A stretch of DNA of 64,000 nucleotides from the NCBI RefSeq assembly GCF_905404315.1, contig NC_066311.1:1922001-1986000 (forward strand), given 5' to 3'. The stretch is from Leptidea sinapis. Lineage: Eukaryota > Arthropoda > Insecta > Lepidoptera > Pieridae. The notes below the pieces were generated by a model that saw nothing but the letters and a program-made list of their open reading frames with translations, had not been told where the DNA came from and did no database searches. The first letter of the stretch is position 1; every line of letters begins with the position of its first letter. A program made the position numbers and the translations under genes. Positions 31,680 through 42,198 of this stretch are shown piece by piece.

Positions 31680-32275
31680 GTTAGCTCATTTGTATCACTA
31701 TTCTCTGTCAACACTCCCCTTAATGACTTGCTAAGGCAAAACAAATTGACTCCAAATAAACTGGAGGTCATCAATAGATCAAGACGCTACTTCAAGCTCA
31801 CCCACATCTGAGCGCTCTAAAAGGCGTAGGTCCAACCATACATGGAGTATTATTCTCATCTCTGGTTTGGTGCACCTCAGTATAAGTCAGAACCATTTGA
31901 CCTCATGCAACACGAAACTGTTCGTATATTCGGGGTTCCAGTATTCTGTGAACGACTCAATCATTTCGCGCTGTTTAAAGACGTCGCCTCGTTGTGTGTC
32001 TCCTAGTGCATTTTTTACGGGGAGTATTCTCAAGATGATTTTGACCGGACCACTTGCACCTCTACACCAAAAAACCACATCAGATGTGTGTCGTTCTTCC
32101 ACAATTTGGTTTTCAAGGAACTGTCTATCATGTACCACCAAGCTTCCTTCTTCAGTGCTCACAGGACGATATGATATGGGTACTTTAACCAAAAAGGCCA
32201 GAAACGGTCCTTTGATACCTACTTCCCTATGATACAAGAGATAGGTTTGCCCTCCTCGTCCCCTTTTTTTCAATC
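31680..32275 (+). mobile_element. Old LINE relic, RT C-terminal region related to family C
   Basis: Across broken frames it reads LTPNKLEVINRSRRYFKLTH, then YMEYYSHLWFGAPQY and CERLNHFALFKDVASLC, the thumb and C-terminal part of the LINE whose 3' end recurs here as family C. Several stops; old copy. Confidence 0.65.
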
Positions 32276-32279
32276 TCGT

Positions 32280-34490
32280 TGATTTTAAGAAATACCTTTA
32301 CCTATATAAATAATTTCACATAAAATTTATAAAACGGCCTACTGGAACTGATTTCGCATTAAACCAATGCAACCGAGCATTACAAAGCAGTGGTTTCTGT
32401 AGTACTTATAGTAACATTAGAATAATATTATAACGTATATTTATATTTTATAATATAATTATATTTAATAACAGTAGGTACCTTGAACGATTTTATTGAG
32501 GGCAGGGAAATCATAACACTCTGTTTTATTTTGAAGTTGTATAGGTATACGATTGAACCGCAGCCAGTAAATGATAATTCTTAAGGTAACATTTAATCAT
32601 CTCTGTTTGACTTTTATTGAATTTTATTAAAAAAAAACGAAAAAGAGTGTGTGTACACGCGTTAGAAGTTATACTTCTTTGGCGTATGGAAAAATAAATC
32701 AAATTTTATAGTATCAAAGATAGTATAAACACTCAGCATTTAAGGTTAATATAAACAAGTATAGAACATTAATATTTTTTTTATTTATACATAAAATTTG
32801 TTAATATATCAGAAAAAAACAAAACGAAAAAAAAAATTTTTAGATAATAATGTAATAATTTTTAATTAACGATGTAAATAAATTATACATACCGACAATT
32901 AACCTCAAATCTATAAATGCACTCAAAACAGTTTATTCAAATCAGTTTTGTCACTATATTCAATATATATAGATATACTATTAAATTATTAGTAAATACT
33001 ATCACCGTCGTATATGAAATTGATTTAATAAAACACCAAAATAATATTTATTTATTCACACTGTTTAATTGTACTGTTACGAAACACGTGTTCTAAATAT
33101 AAAAATACTAGAATATACAACTTGAACATAGTTATCGATTTTCATGCCACATAGAACTAACTTCACGATGTAGAATTCAGGTGTCGGTGTGCGCGCGTAT
33201 CGTAATAATTCACTCTCATCATTTTTCTCCATCGCGCCAAATGAAGTATAACTTCAATAAATTTAACATTCGTTAACATTCTGAACAAAGTGTCATTGTG
33301 TTACCCCTGTCAGGTTAAATATATAATACTTTAATAGATAAATAATTATGTAACAAAAATAAATAAAAATATAATATAAATATATAAATAGGGAGAAAAA
33401 TTTATCATTAATAGGGAGAATTTAAATAAAGTTTGTGTAACACCGCACGTAAATTCAGTTCATTGGGCCTATAGACTTGCATTCCGTGCCACTAAATAAA
33501 TTAAAAAAAAAATCAGTTCATTGATCATAATTTCACTCTTCGGTCATTCAGGGCAACGTCAAATGTCTAAATGTCATTTCTACCGTTCAATTTGTTCAAC
33601 GAATGAAAGAACCTTAGAGTTTGTTTTGTGACAGCTTATCTTCTGAGTTCTGACGGGAAAACAAAAACTCAAATCGTGTTGAAAACGCCTGCGTGCGAGA
33701 CGTGTGTTGCGGACTAAACGCGACTACTGTGCGTTCGCAGATTATTTTATATCTTTGTAATAATATATTGATAAATGAGAATTTAATATCATTTAACAAA
33801 GAAAATTAAGCAATATTGATACAATTTGTAAACAAGAGTGTGTGTTCCATATAGAATAAACAAACGCTGTGTTTTCAAGTGTTCATTTTAGTGTTGGTGG
33901 GGTAAATTTAAAGCAGATTGTGTTGAATTTGGCCGCGGGGTAATAATAAACAGCTGTTTAGCATAGTATGCTTCATATTGTAAGTTAAATGAATTTATTT
34001 ATATCACTCTTAGATATTATTTTTATGTTGTTATTACTAGCATTGCATGGTTGTCGCGTCCTCTAGTCCTGAACCTTGGACAAATCTAAATTCAACAGAC
34101 AGTTATTAATTTACTAATTACCACACATATATATAATATATATATATACGAATGCAACATACCTAATATGACGATTTATGTTTTAAAAACCACTATGTCT
34201 ATTATCGTTATCACATCACGACTTCCATATCACTTTCCTTTGTGTATTTTATTGAAACATAATAACGCATACCTCGTTGAACTACCATGAAAATTATCTG
34301 GATAAACGTATTTACTATTTACTGACTTGTATGTTTTTTATTATTTTGGATACTTCGACATAAATATTTTAAGATATTGAAAATTGAATTTATAACTCTG
34401 TAGTAAGTTAAGCGGGAACTGTTTAGTTATGAATATTAATTAACATTATTATCAATAAATTTAATTTAAAGAGTATACCTATGTATATAT
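32280..34490. other. AT-rich region without genes
   Basis: No protein-coding frame. At 33600-33960 base composition rises and the sequence resembles an untranslated first exon with a possible donor (CCGCGGG|GTAATA near 33950), but nothing proves transcription. Confidence 0.5.
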
Positions 34491-34497
34491 CTATACT

Positions 34498-34725
34498 TCT
34501 ATACTAATATTATAAAGAGGAAAGATTTGATTGTTTGTTTGTATTGAATAGGCTCCGCAACTACTGAACCGATTTGAATAATTCATTCACAGTTGGGAAG
34601 CTACCTACATTATCCCCGGTTGATATAGGGTACATTACATTTTCAAAAAAATTAGGGATCCCTACTAAAAGTCAAATAATGTAACCCAAGATGTAAAAAT
34701 ATGTACGCGAACGGCGTCGCAGGGT
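34498..34725 (+). mobile_element. Helitron-like non-autonomous element, Lep1-like type
   Basis: Starts TCTATACTAATATTATAAAG; contains GGCTCCGCAACTACTGAACC, TTAGGGATCCCTACTAAAAG and TACGCGAACGGCGTCGC. Same family as 52379-52613, which keeps the CTAG end; this copy has lost its terminus. Confidence 0.75.
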
Positions 34726-34732
34726 ATCAAAT

Positions 34733-35035
34733 TCTAATATAAAAAATCTCGTGTCGCGGTGTTTGTTACCAAACTCCTCCGAAACGGCTGAATCGATTTG
34801 TATATAATTTTGTGTGCATATCGGGTAGGTATAAGAATCGGCTTACATCTAATTTTCATACCCCTAAATGATAAGGGTGACCCACCCCTATATTTTTATT
34901 TTTTAGACCTTTTTTTATTTTTGTTTTATTATGATTCAATATTGAAAAATACATACAATTTTAAACTTGCAACCTTCTATGATCAACCCCAGTTTTTTAA
35001 TCGCAATTCTTATATTTATTGAATTAGGCGTTACT
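34733..35035 (+). mobile_element. Helitron-like element, third subtype, truncated
   Basis: CTCGTGTCGCGGTGTTTGT, ACTCCTCCGAAACGGCTGAA, GCATATCGGGTAGGT. Homologous to 54600-54919 but lacking its last part. Confidence 0.7.
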
Positions 35036-35062
35036 TTGCGGAAATCCATAATGATTATACAA

Positions 35063-35258
35063 ATGATTTAAGTTTTCTTTAGTGTTAATTCCGCCAATAT
35101 TTGTCTTTAAAACAATTCGACACGTATTTCGCCTCTACACGAGACATCCTCAGGACGTGTTGTCTCGCCAAAATCTGGCACGAGACTCGCGAAACACGTG
35201 TCGAATTGTTTTAAAGACAAATATTGGCGGAATTAACACTAAATAAAACTTAAATCAT
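35063..35258. mobile_element. Complete foldback element (family D)
   Basis: Two 63-bp arms, 35063-35125 and 35196-35258, are inverted copies with one mismatch (C/A in AAGTTTTCTTTAG). They begin ATGATTTAAG and include AGTGTTAATTCCGCCAATAT. The loop is about 70 bp. A partial copy lies at 8035-8150. Confidence 0.9.
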
Positions 35259-35850
35259 ATTTTGTGCAATTTTTATATTATTCTGTGTCATCCACAGATC
35301 CGCAATAGGGTTGCAAGATGGCAATCGAATACAATAATTATTGTAGTACGATACATTTTCATGTGTTTATAATAACAATTTACTTTTTTTTTTTCTCAAT
35401 TTAAATTAATCTTCAACCCTCATGAGAACGAACCCAGCCTCCTTTCTCTCACTCTCTATACAGTTTTCGTCCAATTTTTTTTTTGTTTTTATTTGTCTCG
35501 ATCGTAGCAGTGACTGCTAAACGTCATGATATCATTTTAATTTTTCAGAGCAACTCTCATCTTAATTTTATTCTCACAGTAAATTCATCATTATTTTTCA
35601 GTGCTATTATTATTTATTTACATTTTATAAATAATTAACGAAGACTTTAGTTTTCACTTTTAGTTGATTAAGCAATCCCGCTAATATTAAAACGCAAAAG
35701 TGTGTATGGATGTATGTTTGTTACTCTTTCACACAAAAACTACTGAATGGATTTTAATGAAACTTTATAATAATATAGCTTACACATCAGAATAACACAT
35801 ACACAAAAACGGCTGAACACTAATAATAATCTATATAGCAAAACAACGTT

Positions 35851-35894
35851 TGGTTAGGTTGGTTAGGTTGGTTAGTTAGGTAGTTGTGGTTAGG
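35851..35894 (+). repeat. TTAGG-rich stretch
   Basis: TGGTTAGGTTGGTTAGGTTG followed by GTTAGTTAGG: imperfect repeats of the insect telomere motif TTAGG. Confidence 0.7.
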
Positions 35895-36274
35895 TATCTG
35901 TCATTAACCTGTTCAGTATTAGACCCCTTTCAATTGCCTCGCATTCTATCGTAAATCGTAATGCTAGGTGTCTAAATTTCGAGGGGTTGCCAATTCTGCC
36001 AATTAATAGAGCATTGAATTCAAGAAAAACAAGTTGGATTTTCACATTAGCGACTCGCAGTTGTTAAGTTTTGGATAGTGCATCACATTACGGCCTACCG
36101 GCTTTAACCTTACGCGCGTCACTTCCAAACAATGTCAGACCATATTGTATAATTTGAAAAAATACCTGAAAAATAAACTTTTGTCGAGAACAATTTTGTT
36201 ACTATTGAATAATTTTGAGCCGTCAAAAACTGTATATGTACACTCACAGAACAAAAAAAAGCTGTGTTCTGTGT

Positions 36275-36590
36275 TTTTTTTTATGATAATAAGGGACGAG
36301 ACGAGCAGGACGTTCAGCTGATGGTAATTGATACGCCGTGCCCATTACAATGCAGTGCCGCTCAGGATTCTCAAAAAACCCATAAATTCTGAGCGGCACT
36401 ACAAATGAGCTCGTCACCTTGAGACATAAGATGTTAAGCCTCATTTGCCCAGTAATTTCACTAGCTACGGCACCCTTCAGACCGAAACACAGTAATGCAC
36501 ATTACTGCTTCACGGCAGAAATAGGCGCCGTTGTGGTACCCATAATTTAGCCGGCTTCCTGTGCAAAGGAGCCTCCCACTGGTACTGTAC
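36275..36590 (-). repeat. SINE-like repeat family B, near full length
   Basis: Reverse copy: TTTTTTATGATAATAAGGGA at the tail side, GACGAGCAGGACGTTCAGCT, hairpin arms CAGTGCCGCTCAGGATTC and AATTCTGAGCGGCACTAC, GGAGCCTCCCACTGG at the head. Confidence 0.88.
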
Positions 36591-36874
36591 TTCCGTGCTG
36601 TACCTGTATTTCCGTGACCACATTACTAGCCGAAACCATATTCTCACGCCAACAAACGTTGTTATTGTGTAGAGCAAATTCAGGATATCCTCTAGGATAG
36701 AGGGGTTATGTAAGGTCAGCATAAAAGTTAACACAACAAAATTGGAAGTGAAAGCAAAATTTATGTGTCAAAGTCCTTTGGACAAGACCCTCAATATCCA
36801 GAGCGTTGCAAGCGTACGTATCAATGTAATATTCTACTTCCTACTTACTTACTTACTAGTTCTACTTCCCTGTG

Positions 36875-37045
36875 CGGTGTTTACGGGACGATGCGACATG
36901 GGTACCTTCAAAAAAAGCGCGTACACCTTCCTTAAAGGCCGGCAACGCTCCTGTGAGTCCTCTGGTGTTGCAATAGATTGTGGGCGGCGGTGATCACTTA
37001 ACAACAGGTGACCCGTACGCTCGTTTGTCCTCCTATTCCATAAAA
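36875..37045 (+). repeat. LINE 3' end (family C)
   Basis: CCTGTGCGGTGTTTACGGGA, CAAAAAAAGCGCGTACACC, GGGCGGCGGTGATCACTTAA, then TCCTATTCCATAAAAAA. 5'-truncated. Confidence 0.85.
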
Positions 37046-37106
37046 AACGAATATATATATGGTATGAATTATATAAACACAGGATATCATGTCGTTTATT
37101 TACTTA

Positions 37107-37170
37107 AAGCCTGATGGCGGTGATACGCCCTGTCTATTACAACGCAGTGCCGCTCAGGATTCTTGGATGT
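37107..37170 (-). repeat. SINE-like repeat family B fragment
   Basis: TGGCGGTGATACGCCCTGTC and ACGCAGTGCCGCTCAGGATT. Confidence 0.6.
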
Positions 37171-37425
37171 AGCAACGCCAAATTGATTCATGACCCACTT
37201 TGCGGATAATTTTTTTAAATCATAAATATAGTTAGGTTTATATTTGCACGAAAAATATTATATGACAATTGATGGATGTCACTGACTAATAAAATGATAA
37301 CAGTTACTTAGGAAACGTATGTTCAAGCGAATTTCGACCTACTTGTTTATTATTGGTGCAGGATAATAACATTAAGGTGGGTCACGTTTCAATGTTGTCG
37401 ATAGTACCAAAGAATATATTATAAT

Positions 37426-37762
37426 CACGGACGGGTAAAAAAAGAAGGACTCCGTGTCACCTTACATAACAGTGAAGCACCAAAACAAGCCGGTAAACGT
37501 GTAAATACATAGACCAACTAATACAAGCCGATCGGCCGCCATTATGAGATTTGCCATCGTCTGACAGATCAGTTTGCGTCTCAATAAAATATTTTAAAAA
37601 TGCCGTCGTGCGTTATGAATTAGTGTAAAAAAGAGATTAGATTATTCAAGGGACGAAAAAATTGTGTAAATGGTATCCACCGTAACCGCACACACACTAT
37701 CATAAAGGTGCTTCACTTGCTAATATCACGACGCGGAGTCCTTATATTTTTACTCGCCCGTG
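37426..37762 (+). mobile_element. P-element-like non-autonomous transposon with THAP start relic, copy 2
   Basis: Begins CACGGACGGGTAAAAAAAG and ends TTTTTACTCGCCCGTG. Exact 8-bp direct repeats ATTATAAT flank it (37418-37425, 37763-37770). Contains AAAATGCCGTCGTGCGTTAT, the same MPSC start as copy 1, but the frame closes within a few codons. Same family as 13474-13841 with an independent target. Confidence 0.78.
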
Positions 37763-38054
37763 ATTATAATAGTATTGACTAACATTCTGAGTGGCATCGC
37801 AATTGCGATCGTCACTATTGAGACATTACAATATCTTAATCAGCCTTCAGCTACGGCGCCCGTCATACCGAAACAACTCTTGCATAATGATGGCAACAGC
37901 AAAACTTGACTGAACAGCTCGAATTGCCCTAGTGTTCTGTGAACGGCTGGATCACGGTTTAGATTTCAAGATATGTTGTACTAACAGTAGGTTTTAAGTT
38001 ACTTGTCAGTAACACATGATCCTTTGTTGGTCGAAATAAAGAATTAATTAAATT

Positions 38055-38420
38055 GTGTGTCTTCTACCGAATTTATCACGGGAAGTATTCCGAAGTGCTG
38101 TTTCACCTGATTCCTGCCGCTTTCGCACGACACGCTACAAGTTAGGATATCATCACTACCTTCTGGATGTGTGGCGATCCTTAACAGTGCGGTTTTCAAG
38201 TAGCTTTCTTCCACGTACTTCGAAGGTGTGCAATGAGCTTCCTTGTGCGGTGTTTCCGAGACGATGCGACATCTATGAAACCTCCAAAAAAACGCGTACA
38301 TCTTCCTTGAAGGCCGGCAACGCTCTTGTGATTCCTCTGGTGTCTGGCAAGAGAATGTGGGCGGCGGTGATCACTTAAAACCAGGTGACCCGTACGCTCG
38401 TTCGTGCTCCTTTTCCGTAA
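38055..38420 (+). mobile_element. LINE 3' end (family C) with RT C-terminus
   Basis: Decayed frame: TTRYKLGYHHYLLDVWRS, SSFLPRTSKVCNELPCAV, SLKAGNALVIPLV. Then the common 3' sequence GGGCGGCGGTGATCACTTAA and a CGTAAGAAAA end. Confidence 0.8.
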
Positions 38421-38752
38421 GAAAATGATACTGTATATATTCGCTACTTGTTTATTATATTTTCCAGTTTATGTAAGAAGCAGCTTAGTATTCATAGAGT
38501 AAATAATAACAGGAGTAGAGTCAAAATATTCATTACTCTTGGCTCAGATAAAAAGTAGGTAATATTTTATACGTAAGATTATCCATCCCTACTCTGGTCT
38601 GTGGTGATAGTAACGCTTGGATTAACGCGGTTGCAATAGTAACTCATGCATTTCGATACCAAATAGACATAGATGACGTTATTACACTGAGACAAAATGA
38701 GTTTGATGACAGTTTGAGATTACATCATTACGTGATTTATGGCTGTTCATCT

Positions 38753-38778
38753 TATATATAATATATATATATATATAA
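38753..38778. repeat. AT microsatellite at the head of a Helitron-like element
   Basis: Two TA/AT runs forming TATATATAATATATATATAT. Confidence 0.9.
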
Positions 38779-39204
38779 TTCTTGTATGCGTGTGTTTGTC
38801 ACTGAACTCCTCCTAGACGGCTGGACCGATTCTAATGAAACTTTCTGTGTGTATTCAGGTGGATTCGAGAATGGTTTAGATTCACAATTGAACTACCTCC
38901 TAAACGGCTGGACCGATTTTGATGATATTTTTGTGTGTTCCAGTGAATTTGAGATTGGTGTGTGTCTTCAGGTGGATTCGAAAATGGTTTAGATTCACAA
39001 TTAAACTACCTCCTAAACGGCTGGACTGATTTTGATGACTTTTTTGTTTGTTTCAGTGAATTTGAGATTGGTTTAGATTCTCAATTCCGTCCATATAATA
39101 TAATTCTCCTGCTCATGTGTATGTTAGTGAACACCTCCTAACGGCTGGACCGATTTTTCAAATTTAAGACGTGTGTACAGGACAACGTCTGTTGGGTCCA
39201 CTAG
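38779..39204 (+). mobile_element. Helitron-like element with internal 113-bp tandem repeat
   Basis: ACTCCTCCTAGACGGCTGGA, then units starting GGTGGATTCGAGAATGG at 38858 and GGTGGATTCGAAAATGG at 38971 (period 113), each with CTACCTCCTAAACGGCTGGA. Ends ACGTCTGTTGGGTCCACTAG. Confidence 0.75.
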
Positions 39205-39212
39205 TATAATAT

Positions 39213-39575
39213 ATAAAATGAATTGCTGTTCTTTAGTCGCTAAAACTCTAGAACGGCTGGACCAATTTGGAAAATTTAGGTCTTTAATTATTTGTGGAAG
39301 TCCAGAGAAGGTTTAAAAGGTGAATAAATAGGAAAATGCTCGGAATTAAATAAAAACAACAAATTTGTTTTTCCTTTGATGTGTCCATACATAATTTCTA
39401 TGAGAGAATTTATTGACGCACGGTTTGACAGTTCTGCTGTGAAACAATTTCATTACGACAGCAGGGTGCATATTTTACGAAGTAATTCTTGATGTTATGA
39501 TATATTATTGACAAATTCATAAAAAAACATTATTTTATTTATTATATACAGAACAACGTCTGTCGGGTCAGCTAG
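39213..39575 (+). mobile_element. Helitron-like non-autonomous element
   Basis: Starts ATGAATTGCTGTTC, then TAGAACGGCTGGACCAATTT and GACGCACGGTTTGACAGTTC; ends CGTCTGTCGGGTCAGCTAG. Directly follows the preceding Helitron-like element. Confidence 0.8.
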
Positions 39576-39944
39576 TTGTATATATAATATGTCGTAGGTT
39601 GATTGTCAAAGCCGTGATATTATAATTAACCGGTAGATTGTTAATGTACTCACGGCCGTTTTCAATAACGTATCTCTAGTTACGGATACATTGCTGTCAC
39701 CGTTTAATGACAAAATTTTATCTATTATGTCCAATATAGTTATAGTCCAATGTTATATGTCGATAGGTTATTTGAATGTAAGTAAGCGTAAAATGATAGA
39801 TTTGTCTACCTCTAGTAAGTTAATCTAAGGATAGATAGGTTATTGAAAACGGCCGTAAATTTTTACAATTTAACGTCCTGGTTCTGATCATATTTTTTTC
39901 CTACGCAATTTGCAAAACAATAATGGTAAGCATTGGAGCGTGTA

Positions 39945-40425
39945 TGTAGGTACGGACCCTAGTCTTCTCGATATTTTCGTACGGTGCTGAGACTTGGACA
40001 CTGAAAGCTGCAGACCGCATACGCATTGACGCCTTTGAGATGTGGTGCTGTAGAAAGATGCTCCGTATCCCCTGGACAGCATTTCGATCTAATCTCTCCA
40101 TACTGCGTGAACTCAGGATCTCCTTGCAATTGTCTTCCGAATGTCTGCGCAGAGTTTTAGAATACTTCGGTCTCATTTGCAAGGAAGGACGATGGAAACC
40201 TTGAGAGGCTCATTGTGGTCGGCAAAATAGATGGGAAGAGGCCTCGTGGACGCAGTCCAACACGATGATCCGACCATATCCGCTCCGCCCTCGACTCTAC
40301 GGTTCACAATGCCTTTCACACCGCAAGAGACAGGTATAGATGGAGAGTGTTTATACATGACAAAGTGATTCAGAGGGGTGGTCACGACCCTCAGTACTGA
40401 GGATTACGACGCAGGGAGGAGGATC
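39945..40425 (+). mobile_element. RTE-like LINE C-terminal relic
   Basis: Broken frames read YGAETWTLKAADRIRIDAFE, RKMLRIPWTAF and LRRVLEYFGLI, then EEASWTQSNT and DKVIQRGGHDPQY-like codons. This is the standard C-terminal region of RTE-clade ORFs in Lepidoptera. Stops and frameshifts make it non-functional. Confidence 0.8.
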
Positions 40426-40619
40426 GTGTATGCAATTTTCTATGTGAAATTATTGTTGAATTAGTAGTGAACAAATGCCGATTCGGTTCTGGCACTCGCC
40501 GGCATGCTTTACTCAGCTCGTGCCTTGTGATTAACAATGTTAATTTGTTTTTGGCACCTACTAGTGAACAAAGGCCGATTCAATTAGATAACAATTAGTT
40601 ATTACACTATTGCATAACT

Positions 40620-41030
40620 AAAAATATAATGACTATTATAAATAATGACTTAAGAGTTTCTTGCGCCTCTTCTTCTCTCTCAGAGCGCCATTTGTTTCCG
40701 AAGCGGTAGTAGTATCTAGTAGTTAGTAGAAATGACATCAAAAAGTATTCTAAAGTACTACTCGTACCTCGTACTACAAAGCTGTGGAATGAGCTTCCTT
40801 GTGCGGTGTTTCCGGGACGATACGACATAGGTACCTTCAAAAAAAGCGCGTACACCTACCTTAAAGGCCGGCAACGCTCTTGTGATTCCTCTGGTGTTGC
40901 AAGAGGATTTGGGCGGCAGTGATTACTTAACACCAGGTGACCCGTACGATCGCATGTGCTCCTATTCCATAAAAAAATAAAAAATAAAGGATTCAATTTT
41001 GAGAAAATAAATGCCTTTTATGCCTTTTTA
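40620..41030 (-). repeat. Repeat family H split by a family C LINE insertion
   Basis: 40620-40757 (CAGAGCGCCATTTGTTTCCG, AGAAATGACATCAAAAAGTA) and 40990-41030 (TCAATTTTGAGAAAATAAAT) are the two halves of an inverted family H copy. The LINE end at 40758-40989 sits between them. Confidence 0.8.
40758..40989 (+). mobile_element. LINE 3' end (family C) inserted in repeat H
   Basis: GTACTACAAAGCTGTGGAAT to CCTATTCCATAAAAAAATAA. A possible short target duplication (TAAAG) lies on both sides. Confidence 0.8.
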
Positions 41031-41394
41031 TGCCTTTTACTATACAATAAATACGAGAAACAGACCAATCAGAGACGGCCTCATAAACTAACGACCAGTA
41101 AAATTGTCCAAATATCATTCTTTCAATATACTATAGTGTACCTACCCGTAAAATTATAATGTCACTAAAACCAGGTCGTAAAATTGTAAGAAATGAAGTC
41201 GATTGACAATCTAACGGTTAATTAATATACCTGCGACATATACATAATGTTATACATTATTTGAATTTGTGATCGATGAACACACGAAATATAATTTTAC
41301 ATTTTTATCCTTTAATTAACAATCTCTCTGGTAACTTAAACAAAATACGCGCATTTATGTGATGAATCTTACCAGTTACACCATTAAAAAAGGC

Positions 41395-41590
41395 GATATT
41401 GTATTCCTAGTCAGCCACTTCTTAATGATACCGCAGATTGGGAATGGAACGACCGCCGTCAGGCTAATTAAATTATAACTCGGATGAAGAAGATTGCGCC
41501 CGTTCTCAGGTCGGAGGCTTTTATTTCTGAATAGGTTTTGACTTTCAATATGTATTTCATTTCCTAATTTGAATAACAATATTTTAATTA
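41395..41590 (+). repeat. LINE family L2, 3' end only
   Basis: CTTCTTAATGATACCGCAGA, GGGAATGGAACGACCGCCGT, then TTTGAATAACAATATTT tail. Heavily truncated. Confidence 0.75.
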
Positions 41591-41657
41591 TGATAATGGT
41601 TTCTTACTCCAAATGTTTTATTTATATTGAATTTTGATATGACTGACGTAATACTTA

Positions 41658-42198
41658 AGGCCGGACCGCATTACCGCTGCACTGCGCGGCAGTAGCGTCA
41701 AAATATTATTTCAAGCATTTTTATGGAGCATGTCGCATCAGAGTGGTGTTGCACTGCGCGTCGCGGCATAGTTGCCTCGGAGATAATATTTTGAGGCGAC
41801 GCTCAGTGCGACACAGCAAGCGGCGCGTCGCTTCAGTATGAATACTGTTAATTGTTAAGTTTATAGAATTTTGTGTACGAAATTCTGAAATAAGTATGAA
41901 ATCGTGCAGAGAAGGAAATAGATAGTCGTATTCGCCTTCTTGATAGCGTAACCTTGGTATTTAGCAACCCATTTCTTCTAATTTTTTTTTCTTTTCCATC
42001 AACTCCTTTTTCTTCTCCACAGAATAAAGAAATAATAACCACATCTTCGTCGCTATCACTAATCTTGTATTGTTGCTCGCACGCAAACTAGTATAGAAAT
42101 GACGCGAGCTGTCGCTTACTGCAGTTGTAATGCGATAGGTATCGTCTAGTGACGTGAAGCGTCGCGCAGCGTAGCGTCGCTCTAGTGCGGTCCGGCCT
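41658..42198. mobile_element. TIR element with TTA target duplication (PIF/Harbinger-like)
   Basis: Left end AGGCCGGACCGCATTA; right end TAGTGCGGTCCGGCCT. TTA flanks both sides (41655-41657, 42199-42201). Subterminal GC-rich blocks repeat GCGTCGC/GCGACGC in both orientations. A 94-codon minus-strand frame covers the right part but I recognise no domain. 541 bp. Confidence 0.72.

Noticed and set aside
31446..31811. 121-codon frame as a possible membrane protein gene
   Set aside because: Its second half matches the C-terminal region of a decayed LINE and the first half has no features; treated as transposon remains.
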